A DNA stretch of 56,083 bases, from positions 1-56,083 of the forward strand of contig JBHAEG010000046.1 in NCBI GenBank assembly GCA_041855445.1. Reading direction: 5' to 3'. This document shows positions 8,767-16,327 of this stretch, in pieces. This DNA is from Faucicola sp041855445 (GTDB lineage Bacteria > Pseudomonadota > Gammaproteobacteria > Pseudomonadales > Moraxellaceae). A model generated the notes under the pieces. The model was given only the letters and a program-made list of their open reading frames with translations, was not told the origin of the DNA and made no database searches. How positions within the stretch are numbered: position 1 is the stretch's first letter; every line of letters begins with the position of its first letter. Both the position numbers and the translations under genes were made by a program.

Positions 8767-9594
8767 CTAATTTATGACTGAATAATAAAAACGCTTTGGA
8801 ATTCTTTGCCCAAGTGGATTACTTGGGTGAGGAATATCCGCCACTGTTAGCACCTGTTGAACCCAAATATCCGCACACTGTACCGCTACTGCTAAACCAT
8901 CTCCCTGAGCCAAACGCCCTGCAATATAACTGGCTAAGCTACAACCTGAACCATGATATTCACCCATTAAACGAGGCAATACAGTTTTATAAACTAACTC
9001 TACATTATCCGCTTGTTTTTCATACAAAAACTGTTCAATACTATCATTTTGATTATCATGCGAAGTTTTAATCAAAACTGACTTTGCCCCACGCTGACAC
9101 AAATCAAATGACGCTTTATGTAAATTATCAATTCCCGTTAAATCCCGTAATTCATGACTATTTGGCGTGACAACACTAGCAAAAGGCAATAATTGAGAAA
9201 ATGCTGTCACTAATGTATCTTTATCACCTAAGCTACCGCCACTATTTGCCACCAAAACAGGGTCGAGAACATAAGGCATATTTTTAGCAATTGTTCCACT
9301 GGCAAACAACTCCGCCAACATCGCAATATTATCAGTTGTACCTAGCATACCTGATTTAACCGATTTTACAGGCAAATCTTGTAATACAGCCATTGCTTGA
9401 GCTTTTACCAAATCAGCAGAACAAGCTTCAAAACTAAAAACTTGCTGAGAATTTTGCACCGTTATTGCTGTACAAGCAATGCTTGCATGACTACCTGCCT
9501 GCCCAATCGCTTCAATATCTGCCTGCAAACCTGCCCCACCCGATGGATCTAATCCTGAAAAACATAACACTGTTGGTCGCATTGTCATTGACAT
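8767..9594 (-). CDS. thiD: Hydroxymethylpyrimidine / phosphomethylpyrimidine kinase
   Basis: ThiD phosphorylates hydroxymethylpyrimidine twice to make HMP-PP for thiamine synthesis. The ribokinase-fold protein of 275 residues shows the substrate motif SGLDPSGGAGLQADIEAI at the N-terminus, KSGMLG, DPVLVANSGG and the anion-hole/catalytic region GEYHGSGCSLASYIA near the C-terminus. AAGG lies a few bases before ATG 9594. It faces yggT convergently with only five bases between stops. No TPP riboswitch motif is visible in the upstream tRNA-containing gap. Confidence 0.92.
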   Translation of the reverse strand: MSMTMRPTVLCFSGLDPSGGAGLQADIEAIGQAGSHASIACTAITVQNSQQVFSFEACSADLVKAQAMAVLQDLPVKSVKSGMLGTTDNIAMLAELFASGTIAKNMPYVLDPVLVANSGGSLGDKDTLVTAFSQLLPFASVVTPNSHELRDLTGIDNLHKASFDLCQRGAKSVLIKTSHDNQNDSIEQFLYEKQADNVELVYKTVLPRLMGEYHGSGCSLASYIAGRLAQGDGLAVAVQCADIWVQQVLTVADIPHPSNPLGQRIPKRFYYSVIN

Positions 9595-9652
9595 TATCCT
9601 TTCTAAAAAAATGATAGCATGGATTATTTTTGCATAAATTTAAAGAAAAGTC

Positions 9653-9680
9653 TTGCATTTATCCAAAAAATCGTTATAAT
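9653..9680 (+). promoter_or_regulatory. Predicted promoter of tRNA-Ser
   Basis: TTGCAT, a 16-base spacer and a perfect TATAAT end 21 bases before the mature tRNA 5' end. Confidence 0.65.
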
Positions 9681-9701
9681 GCTTATCTGTTTAATTGTTT
9701 C

Positions 9702-9791
9702 GGTGATGTGGGTGAGAGGCTGAAACCACGTCCCTGCTAAGGACGCATACGGGAAACTGTATCGAGGGTTCGAATCCCTCCGTCACCGCCA
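9702..9791 (+). tRNA. tRNA-Ser (anticodon GCT)
   Basis: The 90-base gene has a 7-bp acceptor stem (GGTGATG with CGTCACC, one G-T pair), a class II long variable arm, a T-loop GGTTCGAATCC and an encoded CCA end. The anticodon stem GTCC/GGAC closes the loop CTGCTAA, placing GCT at 9736-9738, which reads AGC and AGT serine codons. Confidence 0.95.
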
Positions 9792-9826
9792 GCTACTACG
9801 ATGTAGTAAATAATTAAAAAAAGTGC

Positions 9827-9854
9827 TTGACAATATGAGATTAATCCATATAAT
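9827..9854 (+). promoter_or_regulatory. Predicted strong promoter of tRNA-Arg
   Basis: Consensus TTGACA and TATAAT with 16 bases between, 28 bases upstream of the tRNA-Arg gene. It implies that the second tRNA is transcribed independently of tRNA-Ser. Confidence 0.75.
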
Positions 9855-9882
9855 ACACCGCACTAAATGATATTTAGTTTAA

Positions 9883-9959
9883 GCGCCCGTAGCTCAGTTG
9901 GATAGAGCATCAGGCTACGAACTTGAGGGTCGGGAGTTCGAATCTCTCCGGGCGCGCCA
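9883..9959 (+). tRNA. tRNA-Arg (anticodon ACG)
   Basis: The 77-base gene has acceptor strands GCGCCCG and CGGGCGC, D-arm AGCTCAGTTGGATAGAG, T-loop GAGTTCGAATCTC and an encoded CCA end. The loop CTACGAA puts the ACG anticodon at 9917-9919. A34 is normally deaminated to inosine in this tRNA, so it reads CGU, CGC and CGA. Confidence 0.95.
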
Positions 9960-9978
9960 CTAAATACAAATAAATAAT

Positions 9979-10009
9979 CGCCAGTCGCATGACTTTTGGC
10001 GGTTTTTTT
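9979..10009 (+). terminator. Rho-independent terminator after tRNA-Arg
   Basis: Inverted repeat CGCCA / TGGCG with a 13-base loop is followed by a run of seven T residues, 20 bases after the tRNA end. It falls inside the open 5' extension of the RDD gene, which argues that the extension is not translated. Confidence 0.7.
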
Positions 10010-10081
10010 ATGACTAAAAATTTTCTTTCAGGGCATTTTGCGGTACAATCTATTTGTCTTATTAACTCTCAAAGCCCATTT

Positions 10082-10690
10082 ATGACCAAACAATCTTTGC
10101 AAACACCAACCGAAACCCCTTCTGAACAGCCTGTTGTTGCCAAAGTGGGCAGTCGTTTAATCGCTATTTTATATGATGGAATGCTAATTTTAGCATTATT
10201 ATTTTTAGTATCACTCATTTTAGTGATGCTAGGAACAAAACTATTATTAGATATTGGTACAACTTCACAAGAAGCCCAAGTTTTACCTAATTGGTATCAA
10301 AATTTTGTATTAACACCATCATTAGTTGTCACATTAATTGGTTTTTATGGCGTATTTTGGCGACGTGATGGACAGACGTTGGGTATGCAAACATGGCGAT
10401 TAAAAACTGTCAATCATGATGGTAAATTATTAACATGGGGACAAGTGGTAAAGCGGATTTTATCCGCTTGTATTGTACCTGTTTTGTGTGCATTGTTTGC
10501 CATGGTGTTTCATGGTTCTCGTGGAGCAATTTTATTAAGCGGGTTTATGGGATTTATTTTTAATTATGGCTTTTGTTGGTTTAACCGCCGAGGTTTAGCG
10601 GTGCATGACTTACTATCTAATACCATGACCCTAAAAATGCCCAAGTTTAACCATGAAGGTTTATTTGCCTCGTTTTTTGGTAAAAAATAA
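10082..10690 (+). CDS. RDD family membrane protein
   Basis: The 202-residue protein has an RDD domain: VGSRLIAILYDGMLILALLFLV as first helix with the Arg and Asp residues that name the family, a second helix near residues 78-97, the WRRDGQTLGMQTWRLKTV loop and two C-terminal helices ending in RRGLAVHDLLSNT. RDD proteins are inner-membrane proteins of mostly unknown or transport-related function. The frame is open from 9989, but that stretch crosses the tRNA terminator; TACAAT at about 10043 could be the -10 element, and ATG 10082 is the natural start. Confidence 0.85.
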   Translation: MTKQSLQTPTETPSEQPVVAKVGSRLIAILYDGMLILALLFLVSLILVMLGTKLLLDIGTTSQEAQVLPNWYQNFVLTPSLVVTLIGFYGVFWRRDGQTLGMQTWRLKTVNHDGKLLTWGQVVKRILSACIVPVLCALFAMVFHGSRGAILLSGFMGFIFNYGFCWFNRRGLAVHDLLSNTMTLKMPKFNHEGLFASFFGKK

Positions 10691-10701
10691 TTTCAACAAA
10701 A

Positions 10702-11421
10702 TCAATGTCTTTCAACAGGCTGTTGTAACATTTCAGGTAATGGCAATATTGTCAAACCATGATGAGCGATATCATCAGGACGAGCAACTACTAATGCCTG
10801 AAAGCCATTATCAGTTGCAATTGCATTAACTACTGAAATTTTATCAATATTTTCTCCCGCTACTGGCACACTACCCGCCCCTGCGACACGATGTAAATAA
10901 GCTTTTGGACTTGCTTTAAAATACAATCGAGCGACAATCTCTTGCCCCAAATAGCACCCTTTATCATAATCTACACCGCCTCGCTGATGTAGTCGCAGTT
11001 CTTGCGGTTGCCATAAATTTTGGGTTGCCTGTGTTATCCAGTAATTACCTGTTTCAATGCTAAGCTGTTGCCATAATTTAAAATTTTCTTCTGTATTATC
11101 ATCACTAAAAACAGGCTGTAATTGATTAGTGTGCTTAATCACTTTAGCAAAAATTGCAACAGGTTTTGATAGATTGATTTTTGAAAAAGCTCCATATTTT
11201 TTAATATGCTTTTCAAATAACTCTACACAATCTTCACTTAATACAATAGCAAAACTATCATCTAATTTTTTTAGCCACAGCCCAAATTCAACTCGACCTT
11301 TTAAATTACAAATTGCGGTTGCTTGATAATCTGTACTAATTTTTTTTACATCACAAGTAATTTGCCCTTGTAAAAACTTTTCAGCATCAACACCTGTTAA
11401 AATTAACTTACAAAAATTCAT
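10702..11421 (-). CDS. ygfZ: YgfZ/GcvT-like folate-binding protein
   Basis: YgfZ is a folate-dependent protein that supports assembly or repair of certain Fe-S enzymes such as the tRNA methylthiolase MiaB. The diagnostic motif K-G-C-Y-x-G-Q-E is present as DKGCYLGQEIVAR near residue 155, with the catalytic-type cysteine intact. The protein has 239 residues, shorter than the 326 of E. coli, mainly at the C-terminal barrel. It converges with the RDD gene with 11 bases between stops. Confidence 0.85.
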   Translation of the reverse strand: MNFCKLILTGVDAEKFLQGQITCDVKKISTDYQATAICNLKGRVEFGLWLKKLDDSFAIVLSEDCVELFEKHIKKYGAFSKINLSKPVAIFAKVIKHTNQLQPVFSDDNTEENFKLWQQLSIETGNYWITQATQNLWQPQELRLHQRGGVDYDKGCYLGQEIVARLYFKASPKAYLHRVAGAGSVPVAGENIDKISVVNAIATDNGFQALVVARPDDIAHHGLTILPLPEMLQQPVERH

Positions 11422-11540
11422 TATTTTTTATCCTTGAAACAATCATTTTCAATAGTATGCGATAAACTGAATAAAAAAAGCAAAAGAATTTCGTAAAATC
11501 AGGTACAATATACATGATGTTAAGTAAAATTGAGAAATCT

Positions 11541-11879
11541 ATGAGTTTACCAGCCTGTCCAAAATGTCAAGAAAACTATACTTATCAAGACGGTGATTTG
11601 TTCATTTGCCCAATGTGTGCTTATGAGTGGCAAGAAAATGATAACTCTGATACCAATCCTGTCATTAAAGATGCTGTTGGCAATGTGTTACAAGATGGTG
11701 ATAGTGTCACGGTGATTAAAGATTTAAAAGTCAAAGGAGCATCTAGTTCTATTAAAGTTGGTACAAAAGTTAAAAATATTCGTTTAATTTATGATGCACC
11801 TGATGACCATGATATTGATTGTAAAATTGATGGTTTTGGTGCAATGAAATTAAAATCTTCTGTAGTGAAAAAAGCTTAA
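11541..11879 (+). CDS. yjdM: YjdM/PhnA-type zinc-ribbon protein
   Basis: This small protein has an N-terminal zinc ribbon (CPKC ... CPMC) followed by the YjdM/PhnA beta-barrel with DAVGNVLQDGDSVTVIKDLKVKG and a C-terminal DHDIDCKIDGFGAMKLKS. The family was once called alkylphosphonate uptake protein PhnA, but its role in phosphonate use is not supported, and its function remains unknown. The frame opens at ATG 11514. A TACAAT -10-like element at about 11502 would start RNA near there, so I prefer ATG 11541, which begins MSLPACPKC as in family members. Confidence 0.85.
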   Translation: MSLPACPKCQENYTYQDGDLFICPMCAYEWQENDNSDTNPVIKDAVGNVLQDGDSVTVIKDLKVKGASSSIKVGTKVKNIRLIYDAPDDHDIDCKIDGFGAMKLKSSVVKKA

Positions 11880-11904
11880 AATGCTTGTACTTAAATAAAA
11901 AAGC

Positions 11905-11933
11905 TTGTCAGCGTCATTAATCCCATTTATGAT
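11905..11933 (+). promoter_or_regulatory. Predicted promoter of the capsule export operon
   Basis: TTGTCA and TATGAT are separated by 17 bases, 36 bases upstream of the kpsM start. It is the only strong candidate before the six tightly packed export genes. Confidence 0.55.
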
Positions 11934-11969
11934 AAACTATTTTTATAAAATTTATAAATTTTGTGAGTA

Positions 11970-12794
11970 ATGCCTGTTATGACTGTGCAACTACCACCAT
12001 ATCGCCCCATACGTCGCCGTAGTGGTATTAAAGTGATGTTTGCTGCTATTCACGCATTATTTATGCGTGAATTACAAACCCGTTTTGGAAGTTATCGACT
12101 AGGCTATCTATGGGCACCACTTGAAGTGATGCTACAAATGTTAATCTATCTACTGGTCTTTGGTGCAGTAATGAACCGAGTTTTGCCAGGTATGGATTAT
12201 TCATTATTTTTATTAGCAGGAATTGTGCCATTTTATATGTTTCAACGCATTGTTAGTCGGTCAATGGGTGCTGTTGAGGCAAATCGTGGTTTATTGATGT
12301 ATCGTTCAGTACGACATATTGATGTGATTATTGCCCGTTCGTTTTTAGAATTGGTGATTTATTTTTTCACATTTTGGCTATTGTTGCTGATTACTTGCTT
12401 AATGAAAAATTTAACAATTAGCTTTGAGCAGTTAGAAGTGGTGTTATATTGCTGGACAACTTTGTTTTTATTTAGTTTAGGGTCTGCATTAATTATGATG
12501 ATGATTGGTCATTATGGTGGAGAGATGACCAAAATTGTCAGTATTGTGTTTACCATGTTATATTTTTTATCAGGGGTAATGTATTCTATCCACGTTGTGC
12601 CTGAACCGTATTTCTCTTATTTACTATACAATCCAATTATTCATAATCTTGAACTCGTTCGTCATGCAATTTCCCCTGCATACACTGTCCATCATATTGA
12701 TTTTGGTTACTTTTTAAAGTGGATGTTGGCTGTCGATTTTTTAGGATTGCTATTGTATAAAGCGTTAGAAAAAGATTTAATCCGCAAACGTTAA
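11970..12794 (+). CDS. kpsM: Capsule polysaccharide ABC exporter, permease (KpsM/CtrC)
   Basis: KpsM forms the inner-membrane channel that exports lipid-linked capsular polysaccharide. The 274-residue protein is an ABC-2 type permease with an N-terminal cytoplasmic amphipathic segment (FMRELQTRFGSYRLGYLWAPLE), about six membrane helices and the family loop LFLLAGIVPFYMFQR. A second in-frame ATG lies at 11979; the first is kept. It heads a six-gene plus-strand operon and is followed 12 bases later by its ATPase kpsT. Confidence 0.92.
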   Translation: MPVMTVQLPPYRPIRRRSGIKVMFAAIHALFMRELQTRFGSYRLGYLWAPLEVMLQMLIYLLVFGAVMNRVLPGMDYSLFLLAGIVPFYMFQRIVSRSMGAVEANRGLLMYRSVRHIDVIIARSFLELVIYFFTFWLLLLITCLMKNLTISFEQLEVVLYCWTTLFLFSLGSALIMMMIGHYGGEMTKIVSIVFTMLYFLSGVMYSIHVVPEPYFSYLLYNPIIHNLELVRHAISPAYTVHHIDFGYFLKWMLAVDFLGLLLYKALEKDLIRKR

Positions 12795-12806
12795 AGGTTA
12801 GATAAT

Positions 12807-13478
12807 ATGATACAAGTTAAAAATATTTCTAAATCTTTTATGACCCCACGAGGTCGGCACTACTTATTTAAAGATTTAAATCTAACAATTGAAGACAAAC
12901 AAAGTGTCGGGTTATTGGGAAGAAATGGTGCAGGTAAATCAACTTTATTAAATATTATTTGTGGTTTAGACCGTCCTGACTCAGGCGAGGTGATTACCAA
13001 TTCAACTATTTCTTGGCCTGTGGGCGTTGCTGGAGGTTTCCAAGGTAGTTTGACAGGTCGGCAAAATGTGCGTTTTGTATGCCGTTTATATTCAAGTGGT
13101 CCATACATTGAAGAAAAAATCCGCTTTGTTCAAGAGTTTGCCGACTTAGGTAAATATTTTGATATGCCTGTACGCAGTTATTCATCAGGTATGCGGTCAC
13201 GGCTGACATTTGGGCTAAGTTTTGCTTTTGATTTTGATTATTATATGGTTGATGAGGCTGGAGCGGTTGGTGATGCCGCTTTTCGTAAACGTAGTGAAGA
13301 AATTTTACAAGCTCGCCGTGAACAGGCAGGGTTTTTAATGGTATCACATAATTTAGGTGAAATTGAAAGAAATTGTGATATTGGCATTGTTTTGTTAGAC
13401 CAGACGGCAAAGGTTTTCCATGACACCAAAGAAGCAGTTGAGGTATATAAAGAATATGTCCACCAAGCTAAAAAATAA
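12807..13478 (+). CDS. kpsT: Capsule polysaccharide ABC exporter, ATPase (KpsT/CtrD)
   Basis: This ATP-binding subunit powers the KpsM channel. Walker A is GRNGAGKST at residues 38-46, the ABC signature SSGMRSR at 126-132, Walker B YYMVDE at 145-150 followed by AGAVGDAAFR (typical of KpsT/Wzt-type ATPases), and the switch His is in MVSHNL near residue 181. The length of 223 residues is normal. AGG-containing sequence precedes the ATG. Its end overlaps the next gene by 23 bases. Confidence 0.94.
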   Translation: MIQVKNISKSFMTPRGRHYLFKDLNLTIEDKQSVGLLGRNGAGKSTLLNIICGLDRPDSGEVITNSTISWPVGVAGGFQGSLTGRQNVRFVCRLYSSGPYIEEKIRFVQEFADLGKYFDMPVRSYSSGMRSRLTFGLSFAFDFDYYMVDEAGAVGDAAFRKRSEEILQARREQAGFLMVSHNLGEIERNCDIGIVLLDQTAKVFHDTKEAVEVYKEYVHQAKK

Positions 13479-14559
13479 GTTAATTCAACTCGCCATTTTT
13501 TTTGGCTTAGTCATTATTCCTTGGGGTGGAATTATCACATATACCCTAGATATCGCCCAGCCTCGCTACACGAGTACCTCTGAAGTCGTTGTTAAGCAAA
13601 TTGGCGAAACCAGTGCCACAGGTACAGGTCTGGTTGCATTGCTTGGTGCAAATAGTACCAGTGTTGAAGATGCGAACTATCTGACAAATTATATTTTGTC
13701 ACAAGATATGTTAAAAACTTTAGATAAAAAATTTAATTTTAGAAAAGCCTTTCGCCCAACAGGTAAAGACCCTATTTATGAATTAAAAGAAAATCCAACC
13801 CAAGAAGAGTTACTAGAATATTTTAGAAAACGTGTTAATGTTAGTTTAGACCAAACAACGCATATTCTATCAGTCACCACTCAAGGTTTTAGTCCAGAAT
13901 TTGCCTTAAATTTAAATAAAGCAATATTAGAAGAAAGTGAAAAATTTGTAAATAATATTTCCCACCAAACCGCTAAAGACCAACTAGACTTTTCAGAAAA
14001 ACAGCTCAAAGATGCAACAGCTAAACTAAATGAAGCAAAAGCTGAGTTACTGAACTACCAAAATAAAAATGAAATTCTAGACCCTACCAGTCAAGCAAAA
14101 GTGCTAAGCAGTTTAATTGCAGGACTTGAGGCAAATTTAAGCAGTTTACGCACCGAAGAGCGACAATTATTAAGTTATTTAAATCCTGAAGCCCCTCAAG
14201 TAGTCTCGTTGCGTAGCCAGATTGTTGCAGTTGAAGAACAAATTGCTCTTGAGCGTGCTAAATTAACTTCACCTGAAAATAATCGCTTAAATACTAAAGC
14301 GTTACAATTTGAAGAAATTAAAGCAAAAGTCGTTTTTAATGAAGATTTATATAAGTTATCCTTAACATCATTGGAAAAAGCTCGTTTAGAAGCTTTTCGT
14401 AAAATGAAAAACTTGATTGTTATTACTTCGCCATATCAGGCAGAAGAGGCTTTATACCCTCGCAAAATATATGTTATTGTGACATCTTTTGTATTTTTAT
14501 TAATTTTTTATGGCTTTATGCAGTTGATTATGGCGGTTATACGAGACCATCGTGACTAA
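13456..14559 (+). CDS. kpsE: Capsule export inner-membrane adaptor (KpsE/CtrB/BexC)
   Basis: This protein is a polysaccharide co-polymerase type 3 (PCP-3) that links the ABC exporter to the outer-membrane or periplasmic export protein. It has an N-terminal membrane helix (about residues 8-28), a large periplasmic part with coiled coil (AKDQLDFSEKQLKDATAKLNE onward), a YQAEEALYPRK stretch and a C-terminal membrane helix, as in CtrB and KpsE. ATG 13456 is chosen over an upstream open start at 13420 because it begins directly before the first helix. It overlaps kpsT by 23 bases, suggesting coupling. Confidence 0.9.
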   Translation: MSTKLKNKLIQLAIFFGLVIIPWGGIITYTLDIAQPRYTSTSEVVVKQIGETSATGTGLVALLGANSTSVEDANYLTNYILSQDMLKTLDKKFNFRKAFRPTGKDPIYELKENPTQEELLEYFRKRVNVSLDQTTHILSVTTQGFSPEFALNLNKAILEESEKFVNNISHQTAKDQLDFSEKQLKDATAKLNEAKAELLNYQNKNEILDPTSQAKVLSSLIAGLEANLSSLRTEERQLLSYLNPEAPQVVSLRSQIVAVEEQIALERAKLTSPENNRLNTKALQFEEIKAKVVFNEDLYKLSLTSLEKARLEAFRKMKNLIVITSPYQAEEALYPRKIYVIVTSFVFLLIFYGFMQLIMAVIRDHRD

Positions 14560-14572
14560 AAGGTTAATGACT

Positions 14573-16318
14573 ATGAAATTACTGCTAACACAAAAAAATA
14601 CATGGCGACAAGCTTCACAGATTTTTGCCTATGTCACTGTGATGGGTGTTACACCTGTTGCGATGGCAAATACAACTTCCTATCTGTCAGAACAAGATAG
14701 TGTGACTAATACCAATATCTCAGGTACAACTGCATTACAAAATAATGCAATGGCAACCCAAGAGGCGATTAATGCTGCCAGTTTGCCTAGCAATCCTGTT
14801 TTAACCACCACAGGCAACTATCAAAGTGTGTCCGACCGTAGTAATATGTTTGGTGCTCAATTATTTAGAGGAGCGTTTGCCAACACGTCAGGTGCAAATT
14901 TTAATAGTAGTTATGTTATTCAACAAGGTGACAATATTCAATTGCGAATGTGGGGTGCCTATCAGTTTTCCGCAACAATGACAGTGGACCCTCAAGGTAA
15001 TATTTTTATTCCAAATGTAGGGCCTGTTAAAGTCGCTGGCATTCGTAATGGTAACTTGCAAGATGTAGTTAAAACAGCGATTGGTAAGATTTATCGTGCA
15101 AATGTTGGTGTTTATGCCTCACTACAAGAAGCATTACCTGTCAGAGTGTTTGTTACAGGGTTTGTTAATCAACCTGGCTATTATGCTGGGGTAGCAGCTG
15201 ATTCAGTATTATCGTATTTAGATAGAGCAGGTGGTGTAGACCCTAATCGAGGTAGTTACATTGACATTCAAATTCGCCGTCATGGTCAGTTAGTACAACA
15301 GGTGAATTTATATAATTTTTTATTGGCAGGTAAATTAGAACCTTTTTCTTTTGAAGATGGTGATGTCATTACAGTTGCTCCACAAAAACAAACTTTTAGC
15401 ATTCAAGGCGAAGTAAACAACCCTTATACATTTGAATTTGGGGTCAATAATTTAACTGTTGGTGATGTACTAGGTGTGGTAGGTGTGCGACCTGATGCCA
15501 CTCATATCAGTATTACTCGCAGTGCAGGACGGGCTTTAACAAGTGAATATTATAGCCTTGATAAAGCAAGAAAAATTCAAGTTCATAATGGTGATAAATT
15601 GGTCATTACTGCCGACCGTTATGCTGCAACGATTGCTGTACAGGTGCGAGGAGCTCATACAGGTAATGGGGCAGTGATTTTGCCGTATGGCTCACGTTTA
15701 AAAGATGTCTTTACCCAGTTACAGCCTAGTCCAATGGCAAATATGTCTGCATTAAAAATCTATCGTGAAACTGTCGCTATACAACAAAAACAAAATATTA
15801 ATCAAGCATTAGACCGCTTACAAGAAATGTCTTTAGCGACCCAGTCTATCACCAAAGAAGAAGCTTCTCTACGACAAATTGATGCACAATTGATAGAAAA
15901 ATTTATCGCAAAAGCTCGCCAAGTTAAGCCAACAGGACAAATTACGGTGTTACCAAACGCATGGCAAGACGTAATTTTACAACAAGGAGATATTATCGAA
16001 ATCCCTGAACAAACTTCGGTAATTACCATTAATGGTGAAGTACGTACGCAAGGTGCATTGACCTATCACCCTAATATGACTTTGGGTGAATACGTTGCAA
16101 AATCAGGGGGATTTAACGATAATGCAAATATCAAAGAAATCATTGTCGTCCGACAAAATGGCGAAAATATTGTCACAAATTCTGAATATATTATTCAACA
16201 AGGCGACCAAGTCATGGTTCTACCAGCCGTAAAAACCAAACAGGTGGAGATTGCTCGTGGTTTATCACAAATTTTATATCAAATCGCGATTGCAACTCGA
16301 GTTGTACTTAATTTATAA
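14573..16318 (+). CDS. kpsD: Polysaccharide export protein, KpsD-like with SLBB domains
   Basis: This protein belongs to the Wza/KpsD/CtrA export family. After a Sec-type signal peptide (cleavage likely after AMA, near residue 34) comes a poly_export domain (YVIQQGDNIQLRMWGAY ... VDPQGNIFIPNVGPVKVAG), then SLBB-like beta-grasp repeats (RVFVTGFVNQPGYYAGV; FSIQGEVNNPYTFEF; ITINGEVRTQGALTYHPNMTLGEYVAKSGGF). At 581 residues and without a lipobox cysteine it resembles periplasmic KpsD more than lipoprotein Wza or CtrA. ATG 14573 has AAAGG nine bases upstream; ATG 14567 and a GTG at 14552 are alternatives. Confidence 0.88.
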   Translation: MKLLLTQKNTWRQASQIFAYVTVMGVTPVAMANTTSYLSEQDSVTNTNISGTTALQNNAMATQEAINAASLPSNPVLTTTGNYQSVSDRSNMFGAQLFRGAFANTSGANFNSSYVIQQGDNIQLRMWGAYQFSATMTVDPQGNIFIPNVGPVKVAGIRNGNLQDVVKTAIGKIYRANVGVYASLQEALPVRVFVTGFVNQPGYYAGVAADSVLSYLDRAGGVDPNRGSYIDIQIRRHGQLVQQVNLYNFLLAGKLEPFSFEDGDVITVAPQKQTFSIQGEVNNPYTFEFGVNNLTVGDVLGVVGVRPDATHISITRSAGRALTSEYYSLDKARKIQVHNGDKLVITADRYAATIAVQVRGAHTGNGAVILPYGSRLKDVFTQLQPSPMANMSALKIYRETVAIQQKQNINQALDRLQEMSLATQSITKEEASLRQIDAQLIEKFIAKARQVKPTGQITVLPNAWQDVILQQGDIIEIPEQTSVITINGEVRTQGALTYHPNMTLGEYVAKSGGFNDNANIKEIIVVRQNGENIVTNSEYIIQQGDQVMVLPAVKTKQVEIARGLSQILYQIAIATRVVLNL

Positions 16319-16327
16319 GTAACACTT

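Noticed and set aside
8796..9071. Plus-strand open frame of 91 codons opposite thiD
   Set aside because: It lies wholly inside thiD on the other strand, has no ribosome-binding site, and its translation shows no domain. It is a shadow of a gene with strong motifs.
9595..9701. TPP riboswitch upstream of thiD
   Set aside because: The characteristic CTGAGA and related conserved blocks are missing and the gap is short; the sequence holds the tRNA-Ser promoter instead.
13006..13410. Minus-strand frame of 134 codons opposite kpsT
   Set aside because: It is antisense to the Walker and signature motifs of kpsT and rich in Gln, Asn and His, as expected of a shadow frame in AT-rich DNA.
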